Shown one piece after another: positions 33,436-44,118 of a DNA stretch of 64,000 nucleotides; within the stretch, counting starts at the first letter, position 1, and each line of letters begins with the position of its first letter. Origin of the DNA: Nonomuraea polychroma. GTDB lineage: Bacteria; Actinomycetota; Actinomycetes; Streptosporangiales; Streptosporangiaceae. A model generated the notes under the pieces. The model worked only from the letters and a program-made list of their open reading frames with translations. It was not told the origin of the DNA and did not search any database. Location: NCBI RefSeq assembly GCF_004011505.1, contig NZ_SAUN01000001.1, positions 6,165,501-6,229,500 of the forward strand. The letters are read 5' to 3'. The position numbers were made by a program, and so were the translations under genes.

Positions 33436-33821
33436 GAGGACCCCCTCTCGTCATGCGCAGGACCCAAGAGCCTAAACGACGCTTCCGGCTGCCGTTGAAG
33501 GGACGGTCCCGGCCCCCGTCGGCGGTGCGCCGGCGAGGACACGAGGCACCGGCAAATATCGCAAATTTCGACAAATGCCGCGACCATTCCTGGGTAGCGG
33601 CATTTGCCATCGACGGATCCGAGGAGACGATTTTCCGCACGGCCCGTCCGCCGTGTTGCCGGTGCGGTTCTTCCCGCTGGACCCATGAATCGTCGGGCTC
33701 GTGGCCGGACATTTCCCCGTCCGGGTACTCAAGCGGATTTGTGTGGATGCTTCACGTGCTCGCGCGAGCCATTGTGGTGGTGCCCGCCCGGCCCCGTCGG
33801 GCCGGGTGGTTCCGAGTCGTC
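33436..33821. other. Gene-free interval with one strong hairpin
   Basis: No gene is supported. CAAATGCCGC (33572-33581) and GCGGCATTTG (33597-33606) pair perfectly over 10 bp around a 15-nt loop. The surrounding ~60 bp is noticeably AT-richer than the genome. It may terminate the secreted His/Tyr-rich gene transcribed leftwards from 34169, but 216 bp separates them. Confidence 0.5.
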
Positions 33822-34169
33822 CTAGTCGTGGGCTCCGCGGTAGTGCCAGGACCCGTTGTAGTGCCTGTGGAGGCGGTCGTAGTAGTACCGGTTACCGGGG
33901 TGCCAGCCGTAGTGGTGGCCGCGCCAGCCGGGGTGGTAGCGCCACCAGCCGTAACTGCAGCGGTAGTTCCACGCGCAGTAGTGCGGCGGCGTCTCGTGCG
34001 AGCTGACCGAGACCCCGGCCGTGGCGGTCGAGCTCGCGCTGGCCACCGCCTGACCGGCGGGCAGGAGCATGACCCCGGCGGCCGCGGCGGCCAGAGCCAG
34101 TGTCGCGACGCGCGTGCGCGTGCGCAGTTGCCGACTTTCGGTATTCAGGTGCATTCGACTTCCATTCAT
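33822..34169 (-). CDS. Small secreted Tyr/His/Trp-rich protein
   Basis: 115 aa: a basic N-terminus, a hydrophobic helix VATLALAAAAAGVMLLPAG and an Ala-x-Ala site near 45, i.e. a Sec signal peptide. The mature C-terminal ~50 residues are extremely aromatic (HYCAWNYRCSYGWWRYHPGW, HHYGWHPGNRYYYDRLHRHY) with one possible disulfide. Function unknown; metal or surface binding is conceivable. ATG 34169 or ATG 34154 could start it. Confidence 0.6.
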   Translation of the reverse strand: MNGSRMHLNTESRQLRTRTRVATLALAAAAAGVMLLPAGQAVASASSTATAGVSVSSHETPPHYCAWNYRCSYGWWRYHPGWRGHHYGWHPGNRYYYDRLHRHYNGSWHYRGAHD

Positions 34170-34370
34170 GGATAGATCGGCCGCGACTCCGGCGCCCGAA
34201 TGTCGTGGGACGCCGGACGGAAGCAGAATTACCCATCCACGAAATCGCAGTTAACTTCTCCGGACCTCAACAACGCGTCAAATCACCGGCGCCACCCAGA
34301 GGCGTTGCCAAACAACGGTTTCCTGCTTGTTTGCGCAGCGCGCGGCGTGTCGCCGGTCTTTTTCGCCGGG

Positions 34371-35570
34371 TCAGTCGTCGATCGCCGCGTACGCCAGCGT
34401 CCAGAAGTCCTGGAACACGCGCGGGGGCAGGGGTGAGCCCAGGGCCCGCTGGGTGAGCAGGATGCCGATCAGGTCCTCGCCGGGGTCGACGTACGCCTCG
34501 GTGCCCAGGCCGCCGGTCCAGCCGAACCGGCCGGGGCCGACGGCCAGGTCGTTGCGGCGCGCGTCGACCGCGAGGCCGAACCCCCAGCCGCCCGACCCGA
34601 GGAACATCTCGTTGCCGGCCTTCTGAGCGGCTGTGAGGTGGTCGGTGGTCATCAGCTCGACCGCGGGCCTGGACAGGATGCGGCCGCCGTCGTACCGGCC
34701 GTTGCGCAGCAGCATGCGGCAGAAGGCCAGGTAGTCGTCGGCGGTCGAGAGCAGGCTCGGTCCACCGCTGCCGGAAGGGAAGACCGGCGGCCGGTCCCAC
34801 GCGCCCTCGCGCGGGCCCGGGCGCGGGGTCAGCGCGCCGGTGCCCGGGGCGGGGGCGTACGACGCCGCGAGCCGGCCGAGCTTCTCCTTCGGCAGGTGGA
34901 AGCCGGTGTCGCGCATGCCCAGAGGCTCGAAGACCCGCTCGTGCAGGAACTCGGCGAAGGGCCGGCCCGCGGCGCGGGCGATCAGCACGCCGAGCACGTC
35001 GGCCCCGATGTTGTACATCCACGTCGTCCCCGGCTGGTGCACCAGAGGCAGCGCGCCGAGCCGCTTGATCCACTCGTCCGGCCCGAACGGGGGCCCGTCG
35101 GGGCCGATCCCCAGCCCGGCCTCCGCCATCGCCCGTCCGATCGGGCTGTCGCCCAGCACCAGGCCGGCGCCCAGGCGGAAGGTCAGCAGGTCGCGTACGG
35201 TGATCGCGCGCTCGGCGGGGACGGTGTCGTCGAGCGGTCCGCCGGGGTGGCGCAGCACGCGCGGTGCGGCCAGCTCCGGGAGCAGGTCGTCCACCGGGTC
35301 GTCCAGCCGCAGCCGGCATTCCTCGACCAGGATCATGGTGGCGACCGCGGTGATCGGCTTGACCATCGACGCCATGCGGAAGATCGTGTCGCGGCGCATC
35401 GGGGCGTCGCCGCCCAGCTCCTGGGTGCCCAGCGCGGCCACGTGTGTCTCGCCGCGCCGGTGCACCAGCGCGACCACCCCCGGCATGTCGCCGTCCGCCA
35501 CCGCCTGGGCCAGCGCCTCCCGCATGCGGCCGAGCCGCGCCGCCGACAACCCTCCGGCCTGCTCACCCAT
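34371..35570 (-). CDS. Serine hydrolase, class C beta-lactamase-like
   Basis: 399 aa penicillin-binding-protein/EstB-like fold. The catalytic S-x-x-K is SMVK (in FRMASMVKPITAVATM, ~68-71), the Y-x-N triad member is YNIGADVLG, and a WTGG segment replaces the K-T-G box near the C-terminus. There is no signal peptide, so it is cytoplasmic and more likely an esterase or peptidase than a secreted beta-lactamase. It stands alone. Confidence 0.85.
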   Translation of the reverse strand: MGEQAGGLSAARLGRMREALAQAVADGDMPGVVALVHRRGETHVAALGTQELGGDAPMRRDTIFRMASMVKPITAVATMILVEECRLRLDDPVDDLLPELAAPRVLRHPGGPLDDTVPAERAITVRDLLTFRLGAGLVLGDSPIGRAMAEAGLGIGPDGPPFGPDEWIKRLGALPLVHQPGTTWMYNIGADVLGVLIARAAGRPFAEFLHERVFEPLGMRDTGFHLPKEKLGRLAASYAPAPGTGALTPRPGPREGAWDRPPVFPSGSGGPSLLSTADDYLAFCRMLLRNGRYDGGRILSRPAVELMTTDHLTAAQKAGNEMFLGSGGWGFGLAVDARRNDLAVGPGRFGWTGGLGTEAYVDPGEDLIGILLTQRALGSPLPPRVFQDFWTLAYAAIDD

Positions 35571-35756
35571 GGGACCCCTCCCGTCGGTCTGCCCTTCCAG
35601 AGAACAGACCGCCGCGAGGCGCGCAACTCATCGGTCCGAACGGCCCCACCCGATCCGGCATCCTCGCCGCAGCCCGGCCCGGCCTCGCCCTCTCGCCCTG
35701 TCCTCTCGTCCCGCTCGCTCGCACGCCCTACGTACAGTCGCCAGTGGCGTGTGGGG

Positions 35757-36650
35757 TCAGGGGCCGGAGAGGGCGGGGGCCGTGGTCAGGACGTCCCGGG
35801 CCAGGGCCAGGTCGCCGGCCAGCTCGGCCGGGAAGTCCGCCGGGTCTCCCCGGCCACCCAGCAGGAAGCAGAACTTCACCACGTCGGCGCTGATGTGGGC
35901 GTCAGGTTCGCCGGGCTCGCTGTCCTCCACCCCCAGGGGCAGCAGCCACTCACCACCGCCCGGCCCGGTCAGCGTCAGGTGCAGGGTGCGGCCCGCGCCG
36001 TTGAGCCCGGAGAAGAGCATCGTCCAGGGCAGCAGGCGGGCGCACAGGTCAGCGGTGGGCCGGATGTGCTCGGGGATCGGGTCGGGGAGCCGGAGCCGGG
36101 CCGTCTTGGCGGCGTCGTCCGTGTGGATCCACGTCTCCAGGCCCCTGGCGAGGATGTGGTCGCTCACCGGGACCTCCAGGCCGTCCAGGGTGGCCGGCGT
36201 GGTCGGCGGCAGATCCGCCAGGTGGCGGCAGAGCGCGTCAGCCTGGGCCCGCCAGTCCCGCCGGGTCTGCTCGGGGCTGCGGGCTCGCTCGTACGCCTGC
36301 ACGTCGCTCGTACGCCCCAGCGAGTCGGCCGCCCCGATGGGCGGGCCGAGCACGGGAGCGCCGACGCAAGCGGCGATGAGGCCGTCCTTGGCGGCCAGAT
36401 GGGCGACGAGCTCCTGCAGCGTCCAGCCCTCGACGATCACGCGTGACCAGTCGTCCTCGGCGGCCGAGGCCAGCAGCGCGTCCATGGCGGCCACGCGGCC
36501 TGCGTACGGCTCCGCCCAGGCCGCGGTGGGAGCCGCGGGCCGGCGCCGCGCCCGGGCCCCGGCCAGGAGCTGGGGCCGCAGCGAGCCGGTCGGCACCGCC
36601 GGTTCCTCCATCAACGCGTCCAGGTAGAGACGCTCGACGGGGTCCATCAC
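35757..36650 (-). CDS. Maleylpyruvate-isomerase-fold protein, probable anti-sigma partner
   Basis: 297 aa. The mycothiol-dependent maleylpyruvate isomerase N-terminal four-helix domain is visible: MDALLASAAEDDWSRV, WTLQELVAHLAAKDGLIAA (HxxxK-type ligand region), DHILARGLETWIHTDDAAK. A C-terminal domain carries GRTLHLTLTGPGGGEWLLPL. The gene starts inside the stop of the ECF sigma gene (ATGA overlap). In such pairs the isomerase-like protein is thought to act as a redox or thiol-sensing anti-sigma factor; this is inference. Confidence 0.8.
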   Translation of the reverse strand: MMDPVERLYLDALMEEPAVPTGSLRPQLLAGARARRRPAAPTAAWAEPYAGRVAAMDALLASAAEDDWSRVIVEGWTLQELVAHLAAKDGLIAACVGAPVLGPPIGAADSLGRTSDVQAYERARSPEQTRRDWRAQADALCRHLADLPPTTPATLDGLEVPVSDHILARGLETWIHTDDAAKTARLRLPDPIPEHIRPTADLCARLLPWTMLFSGLNGAGRTLHLTLTGPGGGEWLLPLGVEDSEPGEPDAHISADVVKFCFLLGGRGDPADFPAELAGDLALARDVLTTAPALSGP

Positions 36651-37207
36651 ACCTCTTCCTCCGCCAGCGCGTCCGCCAGCCGCTTCAGGGCCAGCCGGAT
36701 GCGCGATTTGGCCGTGCCCTCGGGCACGCCCAGTTCCTCGCCGACCTGCCGATATGTTCTGCCCCCGAAGTAGGCTAACTCGATCGCCTGTCTGAGGCCG
36801 TCTGGCAGTGACGTCACGGCCTGCCGCACCCGCGCGGCCTCGTCGGCGGCGAGCACGGTGTCCTCCAGCCTGACCGGCTCCCGCTCGAACAGCCGGGGCC
36901 CGAGCGCCGACACGCGCCGCCGCTCCTCGGCGCGGACGTGGTCCACCGCCCGGCGGTGCGCGATCGTCGCGAGCCAGGCGCGCAACGTGCCGCGATCCGG
37001 GTCGTAGGCCAGCGGCCGTTCCCAGAAGATCAGGAACACCTCTTGCGTGATGTCTTCTGCGATCACCCGGTCCCTGGTGACACGCAGCGAGAGACCGAAG
37101 ATCAGCGAGGAGAACCGATCGTAGACCTCTCCCAGCGCCGACTCATCGCCGCCGACCACCCGCTGATGCAGCAGCCGGTCGTCGTACGGTGCCTCCACTG
37201 GCACCAC
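36647..37207 (-). CDS. RNA polymerase sigma factor, SigK-like ECF
   Basis: 186 aa. Sigma-2: LGEVYDRFSSLIFGLSLRVT, then IAEDITQEVFLIFWERPLAY and WLATIAHRRAVDHVRAEER. Sigma-4: LPDGLRQAIELAYFGGRTYR, then QVGEELGVPEGTAKSRIRLAL. Resembles SigK-type factors that answer to redox signals. Translationally coupled to the isomerase-fold gene, which likely inhibits it. No obvious target promoter sequence was identified upstream. Confidence 0.9.
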   Translation of the reverse strand: MVPVEAPYDDRLLHQRVVGGDESALGEVYDRFSSLIFGLSLRVTRDRVIAEDITQEVFLIFWERPLAYDPDRGTLRAWLATIAHRRAVDHVRAEERRRVSALGPRLFEREPVRLEDTVLAADEAARVRQAVTSLPDGLRQAIELAYFGGRTYRQVGEELGVPEGTAKSRIRLALKRLADALAEEEV

Positions 37208-37370
37208 ACTCCCGTTTCATCCGGCGGACCAAGGCGGCAGATGCGCCGCGACCCGAGCATGCCATTATTCGCCGGAAATGTAGAGCCGGATGACTGGCGC
37301 GCGACACTTTGTCAGTCGTCGATCAGGCCACGATAGTGTCGGAAGTCCACGACGGAGGGAGCACATAGCC

Positions 37371-37796
37371 ATGGCCACCACACGCACCGCAACCACCCAG
37401 TGGAAGGGCGCCCTGCTCGACGGTTCGGGCACCGTCTCGCTGGACACCTCGGGCGTCGGCACGTTCGAGGTCTCCTGGCCCTCCAGGGCCGAGGCGGCGA
37501 ACGGCAAGACCTCGCCGGAGGAGCTCATCGCGGCCGCGCACTCGTCCTGTTTCTCGATGGCGCTCTCGCACGGCCTGGCCGGCGCCGGCACGCCGCCGGA
37601 GTCGCTGCAGACCAGCGCGGACGTGACGTTCCAGCCGGGTGAGGGCATCACGGGCATCGTGCTCACCGTGAAGGGCCACGTGCCGGGCATCTCGGCCGAG
37701 CAGTTCCAGGAGGCCGCCGAGGCCGCCAAGGCCAACTGCCCGGTCAGCAAGGCACTGGCGGGCACGACGATCAGCCTCAAGGCCGAGCTGCTCTGA
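37371..37796 (+). CDS. OsmC-family peroxiredoxin
   Basis: 141 aa. Two catalytic cysteines lie in AHSSCFSMALSHGL (~56) and KANCPVSKALAGTTI (~123), the Ohr/OsmC pattern for organic hydroperoxide reduction. Start ATG 37371 with GGAGGGAGC upstream; the longer open frame has no signal. It is divergent from the sigK-like operon across 163 bp, a possible shared redox regulon. Confidence 0.9.
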   Translation: MATTRTATTQWKGALLDGSGTVSLDTSGVGTFEVSWPSRAEAANGKTSPEELIAAAHSSCFSMALSHGLAGAGTPPESLQTSADVTFQPGEGITGIVLTVKGHVPGISAEQFQEAAEAAKANCPVSKALAGTTISLKAELL

Positions 37797-37997
37797 CGTT
37801 CCTCCGCCCGCCCTCGACGCCGTTCCCGGTCTCCCCTCCGAGGCCGCCGGGCGGCGTCGCGGGCGACGTGAGCCGTTCCGGCGCCGTGTCCCGCGACGCC
37901 GGGTGGCGCGACCGACCGGGACTGTAGGTGTCCTGGTCGAGAGGCCATCGGCTCATTGAGGACCAAGAGCGGTTATCCCGTGCGACAATTGGGCCAC

Positions 37998-40121
<2,124 letters not shown>

Positions 40122-40127
40122 GGCCGG

Positions 40128-40523
40128 TCAGAAGATGCGCGCGGTGCTGGCCGCGAGGAACACCAGCACGAACGTCGTCACGCCGGCCACCCCGTGCAAC
40201 GTCACCGCCAGCAGCGGGAAGCCCGGCCCGTCCTTCTCGTGCCGCCCCGCCCCGAGCCATCGCGTGAACATGGCGAACCCCAGCAGAGCGGCCACCGCCA
40301 GCCCGCCGAACGCCACCCACGCCAGCACCCGGCTGCCGGTAAGCAGGCCGGCGATCCAGCACACCAGTGCCGACACCGCGAGCGTCGGGTGGGAGAAGAC
40401 CAGCGTCGCCGGGAAACGGGTGACCTTGGCCCGGCGCATGCCGCCTCCTGAGAGCCAGAGGTAGAGCAGGTACAGCCCGGCGAGTGCGGTGATCGTCCAC
40501 GTCCCGACGGTGACCAGGCCCAC
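40128..40523 (-). CDS. Small four-helix membrane protein
   Basis: 131 aa with four predicted transmembrane helices (ITALAGLYLLYLWLSG, LAVSALVCWIAGLLTG, VAFGGLAVAALLGFAMFTRW, LLAVTLHGVAGVTTFVLVFL). GTG 40523 has a GGGGAGGGG ribosome-binding site 4 nt upstream and begins just before helix 1; the longer open frame is Pro-rich and unlikely. No family recognised. Its end lies 6 bp from the glgX stop (convergent). Confidence 0.65.
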   Translation of the reverse strand: MGLVTVGTWTITALAGLYLLYLWLSGGGMRRAKVTRFPATLVFSHPTLAVSALVCWIAGLLTGSRVLAWVAFGGLAVAALLGFAMFTRWLGAGRHEKDGPGFPLLAVTLHGVAGVTTFVLVFLAASTARIF

Positions 40524-40734
40524 GGGCCCCTCCCCTGTCCGTCCGATCCCTGTTGTCACGTTAAGCCGAGAGTCGCCGGTATGTCTCTCCTTAGCGGAAA
40601 GCGGCATCTGCCCCACCGCCGCCTCCCCCGCTGCGCGGCCGGGAGGTGGCGGGTGGGACGGCGAGCTGGGCGGGGTCGTATCGGGCGGTGAGCGGGGTGG
40701 GGCGGTTGTCGGCCGGGTGTGCCAAGGTAGAGGG

Positions 40735-41454
40735 GTGCGGCGCATCTATCCCGACATACAGGACAATCCAGACATCGCGCAGGCGTACGCCTATCCGGAG
40801 GGCCGGCCGTGGCTGCGCCTCAACATGGTCGCGAGCGCCGACGGCGCCGCCTGGTTGAAAGGCCGCTCCGGCGGCCTGTCCAGCACCGGCGACAAGCGCA
40901 TCTTCCAGGTCCTGCGCGGGCTGGCCGACGTCGTCGTCGCGGGCGCCTCGACCGTTCGCAAGGAGGGGTACGGCCCGGTCAAGCCCCGTGACTCGTGGGC
41001 GGAGATCCGCGCGGGCCGCCCCGACGTGCCGCACATCGCGGTCATCAGCCGCAGCCTCGGCTTCGACCTCGACGACGAGCTGTTCACCGCCGCCACCAGC
41101 CAGACCATCGTGATCACCTGCGAGTCCGCGCCGCACGAGCGGCGCAAGGAGCTCGCCAGGCACAACGACGTCATCGTGGCCGGCGAGGACAGCGTCGACC
41201 TGCGGCTGGCCGTGGCGCAGTTGCACGAGCGGGGGCTGACGAGGATCCTGTGCGAGGGCGGACCCCGGGTCAACGCCCAGCTGTCGGCCTGCGACCTGGT
41301 CGACGAGCTGTGTCTGTCGATCAGCCCGATGCTGGTCGGGGGCGGCGCGGCGCGCATTCAGAACGGCGAGCCCGCGCAGGTCACACTGGATCTGAAGCAG
41401 GTGCTGGAAGAGGAGGGGGTCCTCTTCTGCAGGTACGTGAGGGAGCACAGCTGA
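40735..41454 (+). CDS. RibD C-terminal (pyrimidine reductase) family protein
   Basis: 239 aa dihydrofolate-reductase-like fold: LRLNMVASADGAAWLKGRSG (substrate region), VLRGLADVVVAGASTVRKEGYG, and the NADPH loop LTRILCEGGPRVNAQLS. It resembles the RibD reductase domain without the deaminase, so riboflavin pathway or a related reduction. Starts at GTG 40735 after AGAGGG. Its stop shares a base with the ATG of the ligase gene (TGATG), so the pair is an operon. Confidence 0.85.
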   Translation: MRRIYPDIQDNPDIAQAYAYPEGRPWLRLNMVASADGAAWLKGRSGGLSSTGDKRIFQVLRGLADVVVAGASTVRKEGYGPVKPRDSWAEIRAGRPDVPHIAVISRSLGFDLDDELFTAATSQTIVITCESAPHERRKELARHNDVIVAGEDSVDLRLAVAQLHERGLTRILCEGGPRVNAQLSACDLVDELCLSISPMLVGGGAARIQNGEPAQVTLDLKQVLEEEGVLFCRYVREHS

Positions 41455-42605
41455 TGAGCGAGCCGACGGAGCCGACCGGGACGGTCGAAGAGCCGGAGCC
41501 GGTGCCGAATCTGCCGGTGCGGCCGCCGGTGCCGCCCATGCTGGCCAAGCCGGTCAAGGCCATGCCGAAGCAGGACGGCACGCTGTTCTACGAGCCGAAG
41601 TGGGACGGATTCCGCTGCATCGTGTTCCGCGACGGGGACGAGGTCTATCTGGGCAGCCGCAACGAGCGCCCGTTCACCCGCTACTTCCCCGAGCTGGTCG
41701 AGGCGGTGCGGGCGGAGCTGCCGGACAGGTGCGTGGTGGACGGCGAGATCGTGTTGCCCACGGGGTCGCAGCTGGACTTCGACGCCCTGCAGCAGCGCAT
41801 CCACCCGGCCGCGTCGCGGGTGAAGATGTTGTCGGAGCGCACGCCGGCCCAGTTCATCGCGTTCGACCTGCTGGCACTGGGGGACGAGTCGCTGATGGAG
41901 GCGCCGTTCGCGCAGCGGCGCGCACGGCTGGAGGGCATCTTCCCGGAGAAGGTCGGGTCCGTGCGGCTGACCCCCGTCACGACCAGCGACGAGCAGGCGC
42001 GCGAGTGGTTCGAGACGTTCGAGGGCGCGGGGCTGGACGGCATCATCGTCAAGCCGGGCGACCAGCCCTACGTGCCGGACAAGCGCACGATGTTCAAGGT
42101 CAAGCACGAGCGCACGGCCGACGTCGTGGTGTGCGGCTACCGGGAGCACAAGTCGGGTCCGGTCGTCGGGTCGCTGCTGCTCGGGCTCTACGGGGACGAC
42201 GGCAGGCTGCACCACGTGGGTGTGGCGGCCTCGTTCCCGATGGCGCGCAGGGCCGAGCTGGTGGAGGAGCTGAAGCCGCTCGTCGCCGAGCTGAGCGAGC
42301 ATCCGTGGGGGCACTGGGCCGAGCAGGCGGCGGCCACCATCGGCCAGCCGGCCGCAGGGCCTTCCAGGGGCGGGCAGCGGGTGCCCGGGGCGGTGTCGCG
42401 GTGGAACGCCAAGAAGGACCTGTCGTTCATCCCGCTGCGGCCGGAGCGGGTGATGGAGGTGGCCTACGACCAGATGGAAGGCGACCGGTTCCGGCACACC
42501 GCGCACTTCCGCCGCTGGCGGCCGGATCGCACGCCTGAGTCGTGCACGTACGAGCAGCTCGAGCGTCCCGTCAGTTACAACCTTGACGACATCCTTGCCC
42601 GCTAG
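41454..42605 (+). CDS. ATP-dependent DNA ligase (LigC-like)
   Basis: 383 aa. The adenylation motif is EPKWDGFR with K49, followed by motif III (AFDLLALGDES), IV (DGIIVKPGDQ) and V (MFKVKHERTADVVV), and an OB-fold (VGSLLLGLYGDDGRLHHVGV). Length and lack of extra domains match the LigC group that serves as a backup to LigD/Ku repair. A stand-alone LigD-type polymerase is encoded 15 kb away at 56877. Translation is coupled to the upstream reductase gene. Confidence 0.9.
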   Translation: MSEPTEPTGTVEEPEPVPNLPVRPPVPPMLAKPVKAMPKQDGTLFYEPKWDGFRCIVFRDGDEVYLGSRNERPFTRYFPELVEAVRAELPDRCVVDGEIVLPTGSQLDFDALQQRIHPAASRVKMLSERTPAQFIAFDLLALGDESLMEAPFAQRRARLEGIFPEKVGSVRLTPVTTSDEQAREWFETFEGAGLDGIIVKPGDQPYVPDKRTMFKVKHERTADVVVCGYREHKSGPVVGSLLLGLYGDDGRLHHVGVAASFPMARRAELVEELKPLVAELSEHPWGHWAEQAAATIGQPAAGPSRGGQRVPGAVSRWNAKKDLSFIPLRPERVMEVAYDQMEGDRFRHTAHFRRWRPDRTPESCTYEQLERPVSYNLDDILAR

Positions 42606-42631
42606 CCCGATATCCCGATATATCTCGATGC

Positions 42632-42976
42632 ATGAGTACTGGGGATGAGTTAAAGGCCGCTGTGTCCGCCCGCCGCGAGCTCGGGCCCGAGTTCGAGGAC
42701 GCCATCGTGGAGTCATTCCTGGACAAGATGGGCAAGGAGGTCGACCGGCGGGTGGACGAGCGCCTGGCCCAGGCGGCCCCGAAGTCGGTCGCCCACCAGG
42801 GGCCGAGCGACACGCAGCGGCTCGCCCTGGCGATCGTGTCGCTCGGTCTCGGCACCCTCACCACCATCTTGTTCGTCCTGGTGGGCGACGGCCGTGCGGG
42901 CTACATCATCCCGATCTGGGTCGCGATCATCATCGTCAACGTGTTGTTCAACAACAATCGGGGCAAGAGCGGCTAG
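42632..42976 (+). CDS. Small two-helix membrane protein
   Basis: 114 aa: a soluble helical N-terminus (ARRELGPEFEDAIVESFLDK), then two transmembrane helices (LALAIVSLGLGTLTTILFVL, AGYIIPIWVAIIIVNVLF) and a short basic tail. Widespread actinobacterial type (DUF1707-unrelated) of unknown function. TATATC ends 7 bp before the ATG, so it may be transcribed without a leader. It overlaps the pgeF stop by 4 bp (convergent). Confidence 0.75.
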   Translation: MSTGDELKAAVSARRELGPEFEDAIVESFLDKMGKEVDRRVDERLAQAAPKSVAHQGPSDTQRLALAIVSLGLGTLTTILFVLVGDGRAGYIIPIWVAIIIVNVLFNNNRGKSG

Positions 42977-43680
42977 ACCAGCCAGATGAGCCCCGCGAAG
43001 CGGCCGCCGGGCTGCTCGCGGCGGTGGGAGTAGAGCTCTTCCGACTCGATCGTGCAGCGGGCGTCGTGGCGGATGTCCGCCAGCCCTGCCGCCCTGAGCT
43101 GGGCCTCGATGCCGGCCCGCAGGTCGAGAGCGGGCGTGCCCCACGACGTCGTGGACCAGGTCTCGGGGACCTTCGACGCCACCTGCTCGCGCAGCGCGGC
43201 GGGCACCTCGTAGCAGCGACCGCAGGCGCCGGGCCCGACCAGCGCCACCATCCTGCCCGGCGCGGCGCCCTTGGCGGCCATGGCCGCCACCAGGGCGGCG
43301 GCGATGCCGGCCTCGGTGCCGGGCCGGCCGGAGTGCGCGGCGCCGACCATCCGGGCCTCCGGGTCGGCCACCAGCACCGCAGGGCAGTCGGCTCCGAGCG
43401 AGGCCAGCGCCAGCCCCGGCTCGGTGGTGAACACACCATCGAGTGGCGGCGGGTCGTCGCCGAAGGGCTCACTCACGTACGCGACGTCGGCGCTGTGGAC
43501 CTGGCGCATGTAGACGACGGCCCGCACGTCCAGCTCGGCCGCCAGGCCCGCACGGTTGGCCCGCACGGCCGCGGGGTCGTCGCCGACCATGCCGCCGAGG
43601 TTGCGGGAGCCGTATGGCGGGGCGCTGACGCCGCCGTGCCGATCGGTGATGGCGACGTGAACTCCAGGGGCCAGTTCCAT
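42973..43680 (-). CDS. pgeF: Peptidoglycan editing factor PgeF (YfiH/laccase-domain)
   Basis: 235 aa. Cys/His zinc-site motifs are RQVHSADV, LGADCPAVLVADPEARMVGA, AHSGRPGTEAGIAAALV and GACGRCYEV. These belong to the YfiH family that removes mis-incorporated amino acids from cell-wall precursors (also described as purine nucleoside phosphorylase-like). Complete. In many actinomycetes it lies near division genes; here it neighbours a truncated gene. Confidence 0.88.
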   Translation of the reverse strand: MELAPGVHVAITDRHGGVSAPPYGSRNLGGMVGDDPAAVRANRAGLAAELDVRAVVYMRQVHSADVAYVSEPFGDDPPPLDGVFTTEPGLALASLGADCPAVLVADPEARMVGAAHSGRPGTEAGIAAALVAAMAAKGAAPGRMVALVGPGACGRCYEVPAALREQVASKVPETWSTTSWGTPALDLRAGIEAQLRAAGLADIRHDARCTIESEELYSHRREQPGGRFAGLIWLV

Positions 43681-43717
43681 GCCTAGATCCTAAAGTCGCA
43701 CGAGGAGGAGGTTGCCC

Positions 43718-44032
43718 ATGACCAGTCTTGCTGATCTGCACGCCTTGATGCCCCGCCTCGGGCACCCGGTGGCGCAGGCCGCGTCCCCTGCCGGCACGAG
43801 CTTCGCCGACGGTGCGCCGTACCGCTTCGAGATTCCCAGCGTGGAGGGGCCCGCCGTGCTGGAGGCCGTGGGGGCGGAGGGCGACCGCCTCGGCGTGCCG
43901 GTCGCCAGAACCTCTCAGGGCAGCGGCGTGATGATGCTGGCCGAGATCCGGGCCGCAGCGGCCACCTCGGCGTGGTGCCGCGCGAGCTGGGCCGCGAGCG
44001 GGTGCGGCGGGCCGCGCTGGCGCAGCGGCTGA
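43718..44032 (+). pseudogene. Truncated actinobacterial protein (N-terminal fragment)
   Basis: ATG 43718 has an excellent GAGGAGGAGG ribosome-binding site, and the first ~75 residues (DLHALMPRLGHPVAQAAS, YRFEIPSVEGPAVLEAV, RTSQGSGVMMLAEIR) look like genuine protein, with a RFEIPSVEGP/SQGSGVMML pattern I associate with U32-peptidase-like actinobacterial proteins. The frame then degenerates into low-complexity Ala/Ser/Arg and stops. Much of the gene is lost; deletion or frameshift near 43950 is likely. Confidence 0.5.
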
Positions 44033-44118
44033 TCGAGCAGCTCGATCCCGAGCCGGCCAAGCAGCCGCCCGCGCACTCCCGCCCTTCCGACCTGGGCGTG
44101 CCCGAGGTCCAGCCGCTG

